Shown here: piece by piece, positions 1-8,284 of the stretch | Position numbering within the stretch: the stretch's first letter is position 1 | How the letters are laid out: each line of letters opens with the position of its first letter | NCBI RefSeq assembly: GCF_029633825.1 | Contig: NZ_CP090643.1 | Location: 124,001 to 188,000, forward strand | DNA: 64,000 bases | Direction of reading: 5' to 3' | Origin: Burkholderia contaminans | Lineage (GTDB): Bacteria > Pseudomonadota > Gammaproteobacteria > Burkholderiales > Burkholderiaceae | The notes under the pieces: generated by a model | Database searches by the model: none | Told to the model about the DNA's origin: nothing | The model's input: only the letters and a program-made list of their open reading frames with translations | Translations under genes and position numbers: made by a program

Positions 1-278
1 TCGTGCTCGAGGGCCTCCGCGCGAAACTCCGCAAGCCTATCAAGTGCGACCTTAATCTGCTCCGCCCGGTCCTTCAGTTCGAGCGCCAGGAAATGTCCAT
101 TGCCACGTGCCCGTTGGACGCCGTCGAGGGCGGCCTCGTGGCGCCGTAACGCATTCAGCGCGGACTTGACGTAGAACTGGACAGACTCGGGAATGCTCGC
201 GGCCGGAGCTTCCGAACCGACATCACTATGCTTGGTGGCTGCCGACTCGGTTGCGGAAAGATCGAAATTGCTGGTCAT
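1..278 (-). CDS. Hypothetical protein, 3' end outside window
   Basis: Only the N-terminal 92 residues or so are inside the window. No family recognised. A Ser/Ala/Glu-rich start is followed by a charged helical stretch (about residues 33-90) that could form a coiled coil. The ATG at 278 is fixed by AGGAG seven bases upstream. That Shine-Dalgarno sequence (SD) is part of the paired leader annotated next, so initiation is probably controlled. Confidence 0.75.
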   Translation of the reverse strand, partial: MTSNFDLSATESAATKHSDVGSEAPAASIPESVQFYVKSALNALRRHEAALDGVQRARGNGHFLALELKDRAEQIKVALDRLAEFRAEALEH

Positions 279-421
279 GGGCTACTCCTAGAATTGCCCG
301 CACGGGGCTGTTGTAAAGGAGTCGAGCCGCATTGGCTTTCCAACCGCGAAGGTAGGGAAACCAGACTGAGGTGGAATCTAAAGTTCCGGGGAATGCCGAT
401 TGAACGACAGTCGAGAATATA
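279..421 (-). promoter_or_regulatory. Structured leader with SD-sequestering element (copy A)
   Basis: Read on the minus strand: a -10 box TATATTCT (421-414), five bases later GTCGTTCAATCGGCA (408-394), then a C/U-rich stretch, then a two-stem element at 323-283. In that element ACTCCT pairs with AGGAGT, the SD of the gene at 1-278, around an inner stem GCCC/GGGC. It is one of at least twelve such leaders in the window (see findings). Confidence 0.75.
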
Positions 422-554
422 GCACGGCAGGGAGCCACGCCATGGCCCCTGTGCTCCTCGCCCCGCCGTCCGATTTCTGATAGCCTAATCGCAGGATGCC
501 ATCCCAACCTGCCGGCGGGTTAAACAGGCGGCTTTCTCCTCTTTCATACGACGA

Positions 555-606
555 CCTTTTGTCAGGTCTGCATGGAATCGCCGGTATGTAGACCTTGAGC
601 AAAAGG
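555..606 (+). promoter_or_regulatory. SD-sequestering hairpin, variant form
   Basis: CCTTTTG (555-561) can pair with CAAAAGG (600-606), which contains the SD of the ATPase gene at 614. The enclosed segment forms a nine-pair inner stem, GGTCTGCAT with ATGTAGACC (one G-U). The architecture matches the other leaders, but the sequence is unlike them. The rest of 422-554 shows nothing I can name. Confidence 0.5.
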
Positions 607-613
607 ACTCGTC

Positions 614-1702
614 ATGCCATCCGTTTTCCTCTCCAAGGACACGTTCAATCAGCTGAAACGTGTCGCCCGCCTGCAGTTGCCATCCGTTCGGCACACCCAC
701 GTGCTTGAAGCGCTGGCGCGGGCAGTTGGGCAAAGCAATTTCGCTGCTCTCGCTTCAAAGCTTGCCGCCCCGGAACGAAGTGGCCAGTGCCTCTTTGTCT
801 TCTCCTACGAGGACATGCGGCGCCGTCTATCCGAACTCGGATATCCAGACGCAATGCAATGGAGTATTGACCTCTCTGGAGCCTCAGATGTGTTTCGGAC
901 TGCTCCGGTTATGGCTAGTTCGCTCGCTGCCCTGCAGGCGGATGGCATTCTCACCGCCAAACAGCGCGATCGCTTGTTGACGTGCCTCAGCGCGCAAAAA
1001 ACGATTCTTGTCACCGGCGCTGTTCGCGCAGGTAAGAGTCTTGTGTTTCACGCTCTCCTCAATGAGATGGCGATCCGGTCGCCGCAGCACGAGTTTGCGC
1101 TTTCCCAGGTCGCTCACGATGGGTCGAGCCACCAGCCGAACGTGACGCGCTACGTCCGAGACGAGTGTTGGCCGGGCGGGATCCCTCATGTCGGCCAGCG
1201 TCGACTGGCCGTTGACGATCTTCAGGAGAACAATCTCCTCAAGGCTCTGCTCTCGTGGTCGCGCTTTCGAGGCGGTATCGGCACACTTCATGCCACAAGC
1301 GTCGACAGTGCTCTCGCGCTCCTCGTCCGAGTACTCGGGGTCCGTGGCTTCAACTACGTCCGCGAAGGAGTGGACGTCCTTGTCCACATGGAGAATTCCG
1401 GATCGCCGCGGGTGGCGGAGATCATTGAGCGGGACGACCTGATGAGGCACATAGCTGCTCTCACTTCCCCTCCTGATCAGGTGGCGACCGCCAGCCTCCA
1501 ATCCGCTTCAGCGAAAGGTGATCGCCCCCGTCCCGACAACGACTCGATGATGCTCAGCATCGCCGGAACAACCCATCACTTGCTCCACGGCGCCGAGCGC
1601 GACATCCTCTTGCAGGCAGCGTTTGCCAGAATCTGCGCGATCGATGCCGAAGGAGAGGGTGTCCCTTTCGTCGATGCAAAGTTTGATGGCGGCAACAGAT
1701 AG
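614..1702 (+). CDS. VirB11/TrbB-like secretion ATPase
   Basis: Predicted ATPase of the VirB11/PilT superfamily, 362 aa. Residues 131-142 hold a P-loop (GAVRAGKS). Residues 224-229 hold TLHATS, the histidine-box motif of VirB11/PilT motors. The first 50 residues form a small helical domain ([13 protein letters not shown]) unlike the usual VirB11 N-terminal domain. Family members are cytoplasmic hexameric motors for type IV secretion or pili. No other such gene is adjacent, so it may be a solitary paralogue. ATG 614 follows AAAGGA. It is read opposite to the native genes of the next 36 kb. Confidence 0.7.
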
Positions 1703-1795
1703 CTCAAGCTGAGCCGGTCAACCGGCGCTGGTGGAGGCCTAGCTATGCGAAGTAAGCACTACAAGGAAGTCGCCCGCCAGCCACGCGGGCAGCGC

Positions 1796-2128
1796 CTACT
1801 CAAGCATGAGAAGCGAAATCATTGTTCCAAGATCAGTGAAGCACGCATCCACCGACCGTGGATCCCTGGAATCAACGATGAAGACCCTTCCATCGCGCGC
1901 TCGCAACAGGATGTGACTTAAGGAGTCGATTGCGCCGATAATACATACGCCATTGCTCGCGAGCTGCCGGTCGTCCGTTTCCTCCTGAATGGCTTCGGCA
2001 GTCCAAAGCCGCGGACCATACCCGTTCTCTGCACCTGACGGATGCTCGGTGAGGTATTCCGTGAGGCCGCTAGGCACCGGGCAACCAAATTGGGTTTCGA
2101 ACCATCGGCTAAACGTCATTTTGGACAC
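1796..2128 (-). CDS. SMI1/KNR4 (SUKH)-like protein
   Basis: 110 aa. The segment WTAEAIQEE (about residue 43), a hydrophobic middle and the FIVDSRDP turn (about residue 85) resemble SUKH-superfamily proteins, many of which are immunity proteins to nuclease or deaminase toxins. No toxin is adjacent, so the role is open. GTG at 2128 and the in-frame ATG at 2119 are both possible starts. GAGAA lies just upstream of the GTG. Confidence 0.55.
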   Translation of the reverse strand: MSKMTFSRWFETQFGCPVPSGLTEYLTEHPSGAENGYGPRLWTAEAIQEETDDRQLASNGVCIIGAIDSLSHILLRARDGRVFIVDSRDPRSVDACFTDLGTMISLLMLE

Positions 2129-2166
2129 TTCTCAAATATCCTCGAGAGCACGCGATCAATCCGCTC

Positions 2167-2520
2167 TCAGCGAGAATTTGAAGGGTCTGCAAACTTCTCA
2201 GGCCATATCGTGATGCAAACATAGCGGACGAAGAAGTACAGGCTGATGACCCATGCGACACCTGCCGCTACCATGACCGCCGCAGCAGCGCGATAAAGCC
2301 ACGTCACCGTTAGAACGGCCAGCGCACTCGCCTCAGCTGCCGGCGACTCAGGGACGATGTAGAGCGCGGCCCGCATGAGCAGGAAGCCAAAGACCAGGAA
2401 TACACACGTCCCGCGTCGAGCACGCTTCCATGCCGCGACGATAGGCTCGCTGGAACGGACGTCACAGACTTCGGCGCCCCTAACCAGGACGGTGACAAGG
2501 CGATCAAGCACTCGGCCCAT
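2167..2520 (-). CDS. Small inner-membrane protein
   Basis: 117 aa, family not recognised. Two hydrophobic segments (about residues 34-53 and 66-98) indicate a two- or three-pass membrane protein with a basic N-terminal region (KRARR). I chose the ATG at 2520 because GGAAAA lies about ten bases upstream; a start further out would need a rare codon. It follows the membrane-anchored gene at 2572-3048 in the same direction. Confidence 0.65.
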   Translation of the reverse strand: MGRVLDRLVTVLVRGAEVCDVRSSEPIVAAWKRARRGTCVFLVFGFLLMRAALYIVPESPAAEASALAVLTVTWLYRAAAAVMVAAGVAWVISLYFFVRYVCITIWPEKFADPSNSR

Positions 2521-2571
2521 GTTCAATTTTTCCGGCCGAGGTAGAGGACTTCGGCCGGCGGCTCAAAGCAC

Positions 2572-3048
2572 CTAGTTGCCTCGAAGATCAACTTGGTCTC
2601 CCATAAACGAGCTCGATGTGATCGCAAGCACGCCTCCCGTGTCACTAACGCCCCAGATTTCCTTGCCCAACGTCCGATCACCTATCCGAAACTCCATGCT
2701 CACAGCGCACGAGCCGATATACGCCCCACCTTGCTGCTCCGCGAGGTTCACCGATACTTCCGTCGCTTTGGCCTTGATGTGCGGGTACTGCGCATTGAAG
2801 GCAGGCATCGCCTTATCAATGGTGGCCAGACAACCTGTGCTGAGGGTGTCGACTCGCCTCTGTTTATCCCACTGATTCGAAACGAGGCGGAACGACACCG
2901 ATAGCACGACAAATGCAAGTACCGGAACCGTGATCAGGTGCCATTTAATAACCCGCCTTTGCTCGGACCCAGTCTTCCCGTCCACAGCAACGTCTACGCG
3001 CTTCATCCAGAACGGCAGTTTCTTGTCCGGATCGTCCTGAATCGTCAT
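2572..3048 (-). CDS. Single-pass membrane-anchored hypothetical protein
   Basis: 158 aa. A charged cytoplasmic N-terminus is followed by one membrane segment (about residues 33-53) and a soluble C-terminal domain of about 100 residues, probably periplasmic. ATG 3048 has a strong SD (AAGGAGG) and lies one base after the stop codon of the gene at 3050-3676, so the two are translationally coupled. Family unknown. Confidence 0.75.
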   Translation of the reverse strand: MTIQDDPDKKLPFWMKRVDVAVDGKTGSEQRRVIKWHLITVPVLAFVVLSVSFRLVSNQWDKQRRVDTLSTGCLATIDKAMPAFNAQYPHIKAKATEVSVNLAEQQGGAYIGSCAVSMEFRIGDRTLGKEIWGVSDTGGVLAITSSSFMGDQVDLRGN

Positions 3049-3049
3049 G

Positions 3050-3676
3050 CTATTCGCCCTCCTTGTCCCCAGCTGATTTTGCGCGGTCGACTGCATCGAG
3101 CGCGACACGCCATGCCTCATTCGAATCGCCTTCGAGACGCTTCATCACATCGGACCATCCAGGCCACGTCATCAGATTCACCGAGCCGCTAGGCTGAACC
3201 GGTGTTTGCTTCGTGCTCCACGCGAACAGATCGGCCCGCTCCTGGTTCGTCAACCTGTCCATCAGGGAAGGCTGGTCTCCACCGAGAATCACGGTGTTGT
3301 GTAGCTGCACGACGCTACTGCTCGAATTCCCTCCCACGGGGACGAAGCCCGGCTTCCTCGCCGTCTCTACAACTTCAAGCCCCATCGCGCGTGCAGCCGA
3401 TTGAAGCTCCGCGACAAACACCTCGAAATCATCTGCATTCCGGACGGTCGCACACGGTCGATCCAAGATGTGAAGCGCGACGGCGTCCACTACCTTCGCA
3501 GCGATCTCGGGGTCTTCCAGTCCCCAAAAATGAATTTCATTCCTGAGATCGGTGCTGAGCACCATCAAGACTCTCACGAACTCGAAGCGAATTCCGCTGA
3601 ATTCGACGATGTACTCTATGCAGTCGCGCACACCGTCGTCATTCATGTCGTTCCGCTTTGCGTCGTCATCGTGCAT
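3050..3676 (-). CDS. Hypothetical protein, 208 aa
   Basis: Soluble acidic protein with no recognised family. A central Ser-rich stretch (NSSSS near residue 118) separates an N-terminal alpha/beta-looking half from a helical C-terminal half. AGGAAG precedes ATG 3676. The stop lies one base before the next start at 3048, so the pair forms an operon whose products may act together at the membrane. Confidence 0.7.
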   Translation of the reverse strand: MHDDDAKRNDMNDDGVRDCIEYIVEFSGIRFEFVRVLMVLSTDLRNEIHFWGLEDPEIAAKVVDAVALHILDRPCATVRNADDFEVFVAELQSAARAMGLEVVETARKPGFVPVGGNSSSSVVQLHNTVILGGDQPSLMDRLTNQERADLFAWSTKQTPVQPSGSVNLMTWPGWSDVMKRLEGDSNEAWRVALDAVDRAKSAGDKEGE

Positions 3677-3696
3677 TTTCGTTCTTCCTATAGTCC

Positions 3697-4053
3697 TCAG
3701 TACCCAAGTAGGTCCCGCGCCGCGCTTATAGTCGCCGGGATCACTTCCCGCTCAACAAACCGGCGCCCAGATGCGTCGAATGCGACCGCGGCAACAGTGA
3801 GCGTCCCATCCCCGTTGAAGGTGCACGGTTCCGGTCCGAAATGGCCATCGATCCATGCCATCAAACGAGCGACCTTCATCGCGGTCCTGTAAGCGGCGAA
3901 CTGTTCTAGCTCGCCGACACCTCGCACCTCGGTCGCGCACCGAGCACAGTAGGCAACGCCGAGGCGCACAGCATAGGCGAATCGATTACCCAATCGCGCC
4001 CGCGCTTCGTGTTCCGACATCTCGTCAAGCAGCTCATCGATTTCGGTGGCCAT
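3697..4053 (-). CDS. Hypothetical protein with CxxC
   Basis: 118 aa. A helical N-terminal half carries one CARC pair near residue 36. The C-terminal half reads like a small beta sheet (GDGTLTVAAVAFD). The ORF is open far upstream, but ATG 4053 is the natural start: it falls after the stop of the nuclease-like gene at 4097 and has GAG a few bases upstream. Function unknown. Confidence 0.65.
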   Translation of the reverse strand: MATEIDELLDEMSEHEARARLGNRFAYAVRLGVAYCARCATEVRGVGELEQFAAYRTAMKVARLMAWIDGHFGPEPCTFNGDGTLTVAAVAFDASGRRFVEREVIPATISAARDLLGY

Positions 4054-4096
4054 TATCTCGTACCCGACAATCTGTACCGATCGAGCAACCGGGAAA

Positions 4097-4789
4097 TCAT
4101 GGCTGATCGGCAGTGGTTCGCACTCTCCCCTCGCTCTCGCCAACTGACGGGAGCCTCCGACGGATCTCCTTGCCGACGAGCGCGGGATTTTGACCGTTCT
4201 GCACGTGAGTTGCGGCGAGTAGGGCTTGGAGCTCGCGGACCTGCGCCTCCAGATCGTCAGCGCGCCTGGCAAGACGCTCACGCTCCCGAGCAACTTCCCT
4301 CAGGTCCCGCTCGTATCGCTCCACCGAGCGCGGCCGAGAACGCCGCCGCGCAATGGAGAACAACACTGCAGCCTCAGCCGCCTGGTCAGGCTGGTGCTGA
4401 AACAGCGGCCAGTCGCCAGTGGACGCCCCATAGGGCGGCCACATGTTGCCCGTCGGTCTTTGCACCTCCACCACCACGTCTCCTACGGCGTGGAGCAGTC
4501 CCCATCGGGGTGGAAGGTCTTCTATCTCAATCACACCGGGGAGTGAGAGGTAGAACCGATACACACCCAATCCGCCGGCTGCACGATGGGGCTTTTTCGC
4601 GTCTGCCAAGAAGTCCGATCGCGAAGCCTTCGCCTCAATCAGGCACGAGCAGGATGACCTAAAGCTGATGACGTCAGCCTGTTCTGCCGTTCCCCTCACG
4701 GCAAGCTCTGTCGCCACAACGGAGAATCCCTGGCGCTTCTGCCACTTCGCGCCAAGGACAACAAGTTGGTCATGAACCGCTCCCGCCAT
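4097..4789 (-). CDS. MmcB-like PD-(D/E)xK nuclease-fold protein with coiled-coil tail
   Basis: 230 aa. The N-terminal domain has the pattern ADVISF ... EAKASRSDFLAD ... WGLL, which matches the MmcB/VRR-NUC-type restriction-endonuclease fold: D in ADV, E and K in EAK as candidate catalytic residues. Residues about 150-205 are a highly charged heptad-rich coiled coil. MmcB proteins are linked to DNA repair; similar phage proteins are often misnamed adenylosuccinate synthase. ATG 4789 has AAGGGGGG upstream and overlaps the end of the previous gene by 20 bases. Confidence 0.6.
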   Translation of the reverse strand: MAGAVHDQLVVLGAKWQKRQGFSVVATELAVRGTAEQADVISFRSSCSCLIEAKASRSDFLADAKKPHRAAGGLGVYRFYLSLPGVIEIEDLPPRWGLLHAVGDVVVEVQRPTGNMWPPYGASTGDWPLFQHQPDQAAEAAVLFSIARRRSRPRSVERYERDLREVARERERLARRADDLEAQVRELQALLAATHVQNGQNPALVGKEIRRRLPSVGESEGRVRTTADQP

Positions 4790-5174
4790 CGGTCGATCCC
4801 CCCTTGTCCGAAACACGCTGTCCTGAGCATTCCGGCGCAGCTAGATTCGCATCGGGATGGCCGCTCACTCCGTACTCGCGTAGGACAAATGCGAGCGCGG
4901 CCGTCGAATAGTCCTCACCATAGTCGACCGATAGCTTCCCTTCAGTGGCAAGCTTTCTGCCGAGTTCACCGAGACTGAGCATCTGGGGAATCAGCTTATA
5001 CAGTGAGCTCATGTATGAAACTGCAACGGAAAGGTCCGAAGCAAATTGGTCATAGACGCTTCCCTTTCCGGTCCCAAAAGGCAGAGCCCGATCGACGCCA
5101 TCGTTCTGGTTCTGCAGATTGCCGCAGAGCATCAGTAACTCGATACCACGCTCGATTTGAGCCTTGTAATCCAT
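4770..5174 (-). CDS. Hypothetical protein, 134 aa
   Basis: No family recognised. The first 90 residues look mainly helical and the last 35 are Gly/Ser-rich and probably disordered. I chose the ATG at 5174; a GTG at 5186, overlapping the stop of the upstream gene, is an alternative. It overlaps the nuclease-like gene downstream, so the genes from 5375 to 3697 look like one operon. Confidence 0.65.
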   Translation of the reverse strand: MDYKAQIERGIELLMLCGNLQNQNDGVDRALPFGTGKGSVYDQFASDLSVAVSYMSSLYKLIPQMLSLGELGRKLATEGKLSVDYGEDYSTAALAFVLREYGVSGHPDANLAAPECSGQRVSDKGGSTDGGSGS

Positions 5175-5186
5175 CCCGTGGTCCAC

Positions 5187-5375
5187 TTAATCGTTCACTG
5201 GCGGCGCGCACTTGCCGCGCTCGTACCCCGCCCAGACTGCGATCGCGGTGTCCACATCGTCGGGAACGAATCCCGCTGCGATCGCATCAGAGCGCAGAGC
5301 CGCTAGGCTCCCAATTCCTGTGAGACGTGCCTGGTTGACGAGAAAGCGCACCGCATCGAAGACAGTTGGATCCAT
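5187..5375 (-). CDS. Small hypothetical protein, 62 aa
   Basis: Small helical protein, no recognised family. ATG 5375 has a clear SD (GGGAGG). Its stop abuts the start of the gene ending at 4770. The 124 bp upstream to 5499 hold no obvious hairpin leader, so it is either transcribed from there or read through from 5500-5745. Confidence 0.65.
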   Translation of the reverse strand: MDPTVFDAVRFLVNQARLTGIGSLAALRSDAIAAGFVPDDVDTAIAVWAGYERGKCAPPVND

Positions 5376-5499
5376 ACTTGCGGCCTCCCATCTACGTTTA
5401 GTTCTCGACGCCCTTTGCCTGCAGTTGAAGGTGTCGGGGCGCCAAGACTGCGACCTCTTACCGCCGCGACTCGCTCACCCGGTCGCGTGAAGGTCACTC

Positions 5500-5745
5500 T
5501 CAAAACCACACCTCCACCACGGCGCGATCATCGCGCGGGTCGGGCGTCATTCGAACCAGGCCGTCCGGAAGCAATCTCCTGAGATACTCAATCTTCAACG
5601 CAGCCCGCACTTCACCCGTCGGCTCCGTCGAAATGAACTTCCGTGCGACAAATGCCCCCGGGGTGTCGAGCGGGTTGTCGTAGATCACCCACATCATCAA
5701 GGAGCTCTTCGATGCAGGAGCCTCGTCGCCCGGTGTTTGGCACAT
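5500..5745 (-). CDS. Small hypothetical protein, 81 aa
   Basis: The frame is open to 6153, but the region above 5745 translates into low-quality sequence. ATG 5745 is supported by GGGATCGAG just upstream and by a promoter of the recurrent GTGAAA/TATAYN type whose predicted transcript begins about 60 bases upstream. The middle (WVIYDNPLDTPG) and the end (DDRAVVEVWF) look like a compact alpha/beta fold. Function unknown. Confidence 0.65.
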   Translation of the reverse strand: MCQTPGDEAPASKSSLMMWVIYDNPLDTPGAFVARKFISTEPTGEVRAALKIEYLRRLLPDGLVRMTPDPRDDRAVVEVWF

Positions 5746-5813
5746 CTCGATCCCGCTCACGTTTTCTTCACTCTTTGTGTTGGCCCAACGTACTCGCCGG
5801 GCGCCATCACCTA

Positions 5814-5843
5814 TGTATACGGCAAAGCGATGGAAAGTTTCAC
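5814..5843 (-). promoter_or_regulatory. Recurrent promoter type 2 (GTGAAA-18-TATACA)
   Basis: Minus strand: GAGGGGTGAAAC with -35 GTGAAA (5843-5838), an 18-bp spacer ending TTGCCG, and -10 TATACA (5819-5814). The same layout and much of the same sequence stand before hns (42028-42057) and before a membrane protein gene (58334-58363). Confidence 0.65.
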
Positions 5844-6236
5844 CCCTCTCCTCGTTCAAAATGCTCCTTGGGCCATTGCGCGCCAACATGGCGCCCGCTA
5901 TCCTGTCAACCGGAGACCTTCCACGCCTGCCGGCGGGCTGCCACGGCGCAGCGCCAACCTCTGCAGAATGACCTTCGACCCTGTCGAATTTAATCGCCGG
6001 TGTGCTGACCGTACACGAAGGTATTGCCATGCAGCTGCTCAGATTGGCATCAACTGAGATGCCACTACCTCTAGCGCAAAATTTCCTCAGATTGTGAATC
6101 AGCACCTCCTCGAGGCGATCGCCCGCGGGTTTCCGTTTGGTACTTCCGCGCACCGGCCGGCCGTTGCATCTGCCGCCTCTGCAGCCCTTACTGCTGAGGT
6201 CTCAAACGGCCGCCACGTTCAGGCGATCGACGCGTG

Positions 6237-6274
6237 CATCAAAAAGGACTGCCCCGACAGGATGCCGGCAGTCC
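6237..6274 (-). terminator. Rho-independent terminator
   Basis: GGACTGCC (6274-6267 read on minus) pairs with GGCAGTCC (6253-6246) and is followed by TTTTT. It is the strongest intrinsic terminator of the left arm. A separate seven-pair hairpin, CGTTGAC/GTCAACG, stands at 6303-6328 between this and the terminator-like stem at 6334-6364. Confidence 0.7.
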
Positions 6275-6333
6275 GCTCAATTTAATCTACAGTCGACGCC
6301 TGCGTTGACCTGCTCGAGTTAGTCAACGAAAGG

Positions 6334-6364
6334 GCCCGCCGGACCTCTTCGATTGCCGGCGGGC
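6334..6364 (-). terminator. GC-rich terminator-like stem
   Basis: A nine-pair stem GCCCGCCGG/CCGGCGGGC, 22 bp beyond the stop at 6387, followed on the minus strand by CCTTTCG. Similar GCCCGCCG stems recur at 31075-31111 and 35376-35404. Confidence 0.55.
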
Positions 6365-6386
6365 GTATGTTGCATACAGAGTTTTC

Positions 6387-6713
6387 TCAGTCGGCCTTGT
6401 TCCAGCACCACCCGCATGCACCGATCGCATACACCTTGATCGGGTTGCCGTCGACACGCACAACCTCAGCAGCAAAGACCCTCTGGTACAAATCCTCGCC
6501 GTCACCATCGGCCATGATGAATTTGTCGCTCTCAGCATCGTAGCGGAGACCGTGGAGATACGGATGGTCTAAAAGCTTCATCGCCTCTTCGATCGTGAAG
6601 TACGGGCACTCCCAGCCGTTCCAGCGCTCGCCGCGGCTATAGGCCTGATACGACGGACCTACGTCGAGCGAAACAGAGATAACTCCAAATTCCGATTGAG
6701 CAGTACGATTCAC
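6387..6713 (-). CDS. Hypothetical protein, 108 aa
   Basis: No recognised family. Aromatic- and acid-rich; a Cys-Gly-Trp-Cys pair lies near the C-terminus (GACGWCWNK) and could bind metal or form a disulfide. Start is GTG 6713, set by AAGGAG in the leader just upstream. Monocistronic in appearance: own leader and terminator stems downstream. Confidence 0.7.
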   Translation of the reverse strand: MNRTAQSEFGVISVSLDVGPSYQAYSRGERWNGWECPYFTIEEAMKLLDHPYLHGLRYDAESDKFIMADGDGEDLYQRVFAAEVVRVDGNPIKVYAIGACGWCWNKAD

Positions 6714-6718
6714 TACGT

Positions 6719-6752
6719 TCTCCTTCTATCCACTAGGGATTGGTAAAGGAGG
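6719..6752 (-). promoter_or_regulatory. SD-sequestering leader element (copy B)
   Basis: CCTCCTTT pairs with AAGGAG (the SD for GTG 6713) around the inner stem ATCC/GGAT with loop CTAG. The inner stem has changed from the usual GCC/GGC but keeps its pairing, which supports a conserved structure. Upstream, 6805-6845 holds a GC-rich imperfect inverted repeat. The canonical 15-base 5' hairpin is not present. Confidence 0.65.
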
Positions 6753-6873
6753 GAGCGGATTGCTCGGGAAGACGGAAGTGCCTTGCCGAGTCACACGACC
6801 GTTGAACGCCACGCCGCCGGCCTAGGCGGCCGGTACGGCGGGCGATTCTTCGGTGAAGCTGATTTTCAATGAG

Positions 6874-7119
6874 TTACGGGGACCCTCGAGTCTCACGAGC
6901 TTCAGCGTAGAGGGCCGGCATATCGATGTCCCCATTTGCGATTGCATGGAGCGCCTCGACGGACATTGCCTTGACGATGCCCAGATTGCGCGCCGCCAGC
7001 TCGACCTCAGCCGCCTTGCGCCACGCTTCGACGTCAGTCAGCACCATCTCGAGATCGGGATGAGTAGTGACGTATCCAGCGAGGATCGCTACGACTTCAT
7101 CTTTTGCAGAGTAGGTCAC
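6874..7119 (-). CDS. Small hypothetical protein, 81 aa
   Basis: Mostly helical, acidic, no known family. Start is GTG 7119 with AAAGGAG ten bases upstream. It lies 26 bp downstream of the IS-interrupted gene, whose last codons end at 7146, and was probably co-transcribed with it before the insertion. Confidence 0.65.
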   Translation of the reverse strand: MTYSAKDEVVAILAGYVTTHPDLEMVLTDVEAWRKAAEVELAARNLGIVKAMSVEALHAIANGDIDMPALYAEARETRGSP

Positions 7120-7145
7120 CAGATTCTCCTTTATGTGCCGTGCGG

Positions 7146-7983
7146 TTAGGTTGCGGACACGAGCTCAGACTGCGAGATCGCCGCACAGCTACGAACGTGC
7201 GAATGCTCGTCGTTCAGCAGGAAATTACGCGCATCATTACTGCACTTCCCGAACAACATCGAGGCAACCACGGCCCTCGCGCCGCGATCGAGATCCTGAA
7301 GGTCAGCAACAGCGACCTCGCTCGAACGGCTCAAGCGGCCAACTTCGGTCTCTCGCAGCTGGTACAGAAGATACGTGAGGTGATGAGGCATTGATCCCTT
7401 TGCAGGGTATTTCTCGGCGAGCAGCTTGGAGGTCATCGTCCGACCAATCTGCAGGCGGTGGAAACCGTAGTCCGTGCCGGCGACATTAACCACCGCCCCG
7501 TTCCAGGCGCTGATCTGAGCCTTCACCGCTCCGACGGCAATCTCACCATGGAAGGCCACCTCAACGATGGCACCGGGCTCGCACGAGGGCTGCCGCTGCA
7601 CCTTCAGCTCGCCCAGATCCTCGGGGCTTACGAAGTAGCGGACGCCGTCCCGCCTTGAAACCGAAAGAGCCTTGGAGCCCACCTCAATCGTCTCGGCCAA
7701 CAATTTCTTGTACTGATCGCCCTGATCCGACGCTTTGATTGCGAAGACGTACCCAGACTCAAGGTCCAGCTTTGCCCGCGACCTCGTCGTTCCCTCCTCC
7801 CACACCGAAACGAACCTCACCTCGATCGGGTAGTTAGGAAACTTCGGAGGGACCCGCCGGCAGTCCGTGCGGCCAACGTCGTACCACATCTCCCATGCAG
7901 CCAAGTCGGCGAGCGAAGTGATCTCTTCCCTCGTGGCCCCTTCCGGAACATCGAGATCGAAGAAAACGTGGCCGTCGTCGAGA
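7146..7983 (-). pseudogene. 3' part of gene interrupted by IS21-1
   Basis: Open frame of about 278 codons that continues, without a start codon, straight into the IS21 terminus. Its upstream part stands at 10700-10950 on the other side of the element. Joining the two parts across one copy of the 6-bp duplication keeps the frame: ...SDKHLDD then GHVFFDLDVPEG.... The intact protein would be about 360 aa, of unknown function, with a beta-rich middle. An internal ATG at 7904 could allow a truncated product but has no clear SD. Confidence 0.85.
7978..7983. repeat. Target-site duplication, left (TCGAGA)
   Basis: TCGAGA immediately before the TG of the IS21 left end. The identical hexamer follows the CA of the right end at 10700-10705. 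Confidence 0.9.
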
Positions 7984-8215
7984 TGCGTATTTCGGCGAAG
8001 CCGAACACGGATTTCGGTTGAAGTCGAACAGGGTTTCCGGAGGAAGGTGAACAGCCGTTTCGCTTGAAGTCGAACAGTTTCGGGGTATTCCGAAATTGGT
8101 GTTCGGCGTTCCGAAACGCGTGTTCATCTTCCCGAAATCGGTGTTCAGCCCGCCGAAACGGCTGTTCACTGCGCCGAAATGTGTGTTCGGCGTGCCGAAA
8201 CGAAAGGCGCGGTTT
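7984..8215. repeat. Array of IS21 terminal repeats
   Basis: About ten degenerate 20-23 bp units of the form GTGTTC...CCGAAA. The outer units run in one orientation and the inner five in the other. Two more units close the right end (10630-10699). IS21 transposase binds multiple such terminal repeats. The array creates open frames in several phases (for example 8064-8318) that are not genes. Confidence 0.8.
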
Positions 8216-8284
8216 CGGTTGGCGGTACTGCGGATGGCTCAATCGGCCGGCGGTTAAGGTTGCTCCTTTTGGGAGAAACCGACT

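Larger units (their letters stand above)
5746..6386 (-). other. 641-bp interval without a convincing gene
   Basis: Holds the promoter at 5814-5843 and three consecutive hairpins at 6237-6364. Open frames such as 6094-6285 (+) and the upward extension of 5500-5745 lack a ribosome-binding site and have poor composition. Nothing recognisable lies between 5850 and 6230. Confidence 0.5.

Noticed and set aside
6094..6285. 63-aa plus-strand frame ending in the hairpin at 6246
   Set aside because: No SD, GTG-type start only, and the hairpin with its T tract works as a terminator on the minus strand.
7984..8215. CRISPR-like or direct-repeat array
   Set aside because: The regular 20-bp units have no unique spacers, lie inside the IS21 terminus and match the multiple transposase-binding repeats of that family.
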